From: Sipunculus nudus
Taxonomy: Eukaryota > Annelida > Sipuncula > Golfingiida > Sipunculidae
Assembly: GCA_026874595.1 (NCBI GenBank)
Contig: CM049319.1
Span: 14,595,601 to 14,659,600, forward strand
Direction: 5' to 3'
DNA length: 64,000 bases
In this document: one piece after another, positions 62,573 through 64,000 of the stretch
How positions within the stretch are numbered: position 1 is the first letter of the stretch
Layout of the letters: every line of letters starts with the position of its first letter
Notes under the pieces: generated by a model
Seen by the model: only the letters and a program-made list of their open reading frames with translations
Databases searched by the model: none
What the model was told of the DNA's origin: nothing
Made by a program: the position numbers and the translations under genes

Positions 62573-62891
62573 GTCAGTGTCTATAAGTGTTTATAGGTAT
62601 CAGTGCTGAAAAAAAGCACTATAGAGTACTCTGAGTCCCAGAAACTTCAGAACATAAATCCAATGCTGGACAAAATGCTCATAACATCATATTGAGTGAA
62701 TGGTAGGGAAACTTAAACATTCAGAGACAGAAAATATTAATGTTTCAAATGATTAAGAAATTTCGTTGAAATACCCATTACTTGAGTCAGATAATAGGAC
62801 TCCTGTAATGCTGTAGGCCTGAGCAGTTAGGTGTATATGGTATGACTGTGCAGGTATTTAAAAGACATTAAAATTTATTTCTATCAGTTTT

Positions 62892-64000
62892 TAGCTCAGC
62901 TGACTATAAGTCATCTGAGCTATAGTCATGGTCCATTGTCCGTCGTCCGTCTGTCTGTCCGTCCGTCCGTCCGTCTGTCCGTCTGGATGTCCATCCGTAA
63001 GACTGGCACGTTTCGACACCGTTGGACCTACGAATCTGAATTTCGGCATACAGTTAGATGTCCCCATAATCTCCTACCTTGCCAAAAATTGGGTCAATAG
63101 GACTTCGTTCCTTTGAGATATTAAGGAAAAACCTCAATTTTTTATTAGAAATCTATTTTCACACTTCAGGACTGCCTAATATCAAAACCGCTCATCTGGT
63201 TTTCTTCTTATTTACCATAAATATTCCTCTATATAGTTCCTATGTACATGCCAGATATTAAGTCAGTATTATATAATTTAAAAAAGTTATGGGCCCAAAC
63301 ATAATGGACTTTATAAAAAAATCAGGAAGATATTTGGTCACTTAAGACCAAAAGTGTTAAAGGTAGGGACTTTTTTCCAGTAATACAACTTTAATTAATC
63401 AAAATTTAATTGTATACCAAAAATTAGATCAAAATTTGTTAAATTTTTTTAAATATTGGCAAAAATATAAAATTGGTACCTTAAATTTTGCCCAACTTTG
63501 GCCATGGCACGTTTTTTTCCTGTAAGTACTGTGGATTTAATTTTCACACCATGTATACATAAGGATTTAATCTGTTAAAATCTGAAATTTGAAAATGAAA
63601 GCTGCAAATTTAGGCTAGTTATTGATTTTTTTTGGAGGCTCTTGTTGTTTTCCCTTACATTGTCAAGCAGTCCACTTTGATGACTGTAGGTCATTCAGTG
63701 CACATCTCTATGCTCCCCAGGCTGTTGACATATTTTTAGTATCCCAAAAATCTCCTACCATACCAAAAATTGGGTCATTAGGACTTTGTTCCTTCAAGAT
63801 ATTATGAAAAAAAAACTCTGTTTTCCATTAAAAAAAGCCATTGTTACACTTCAAGGCTGCCTAATATCAAAACCACTGATCTGTTTTTGATTGTATTTAG
63901 TATTCACATTCTTTTATACATTTTCTATGAACATACCAAAAATTAGGTCAGTATTGGGTATTATTTTGAAGTTATGGGCCAAAACAGAATGCAATTTTTT
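62892..64000 (+). repeat. Fold-back repeat (family B), copy running off the right edge
   Basis: The head palindrome is at 62892-62922, followed by a long (GTCC/GTCT)n block and the same modules as the 32732 copy. A second module starts near 63740 ('AAAATCTCCTACCATACC'). The end is outside the window. Confidence 0.7.

Overview
The window is animal nuclear DNA, most likely from a marine bivalve or another lophotrochozoan. It is AT-rich and intron-rich. It carries many (TA)n tracts, a tRNA-derived SINE, fold-back MITE-like repeats with GTCCGTCC heads, and a DIRS-type retrotransposon. The clade is inferred from the repeat families and not proven. No bacterial operon, Shine-Dalgarno or CRISPR logic applies.

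Three protein-coding genes are supported. (1) Two exons of a minus-strand major facilitator transporter (about 1.07-1.90 kb), which continues off the left edge. (2) A compact two-exon minus-strand ETS transcription factor of 225 residues (23.8-26.5 kb), complete from ATG to stop with matching splice phases. (3) The 5' part of C2CD5 (CDP138) on the plus strand: 13 coding exons between 35.4 and 62.6 kb, all phases consistent, 493 complete codons, continuing off the right edge. A possible non-coding first exon and promoter lie near 31.1 kb.

The rest is mostly repeats. A minisatellite of 27-bp units fills about 14.1-19.96 kb. It is split by a 345-bp unique spacer, has variant units in strict 27-bp register, and produces long but spurious open frames on both strands. 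C2CD5 introns hold fold-back repeats, a 410-bp segmental duplication flanking the first coding exon, an inverted pair of TA-flanked MITEs, and a 5.6-kb GC-rich DIRS element (49561-55180). The DIRS element has textbook architecture: 158-bp inverted terminal repeats, an internal complementary region that copies both outer edges, and gag, RT, RNase H and tyrosine recombinase regions. Its coding regions are frameshifted and carry a stop inside the RT core.

The genes are unrelated neighbours, not a pathway: a membrane transporter, a DNA-binding regulator, and a Ca2+-binding membrane-trafficking protein. The most unusual content is the in-register minisatellite and the DIRS copy with nearly perfect ends but broken genes.
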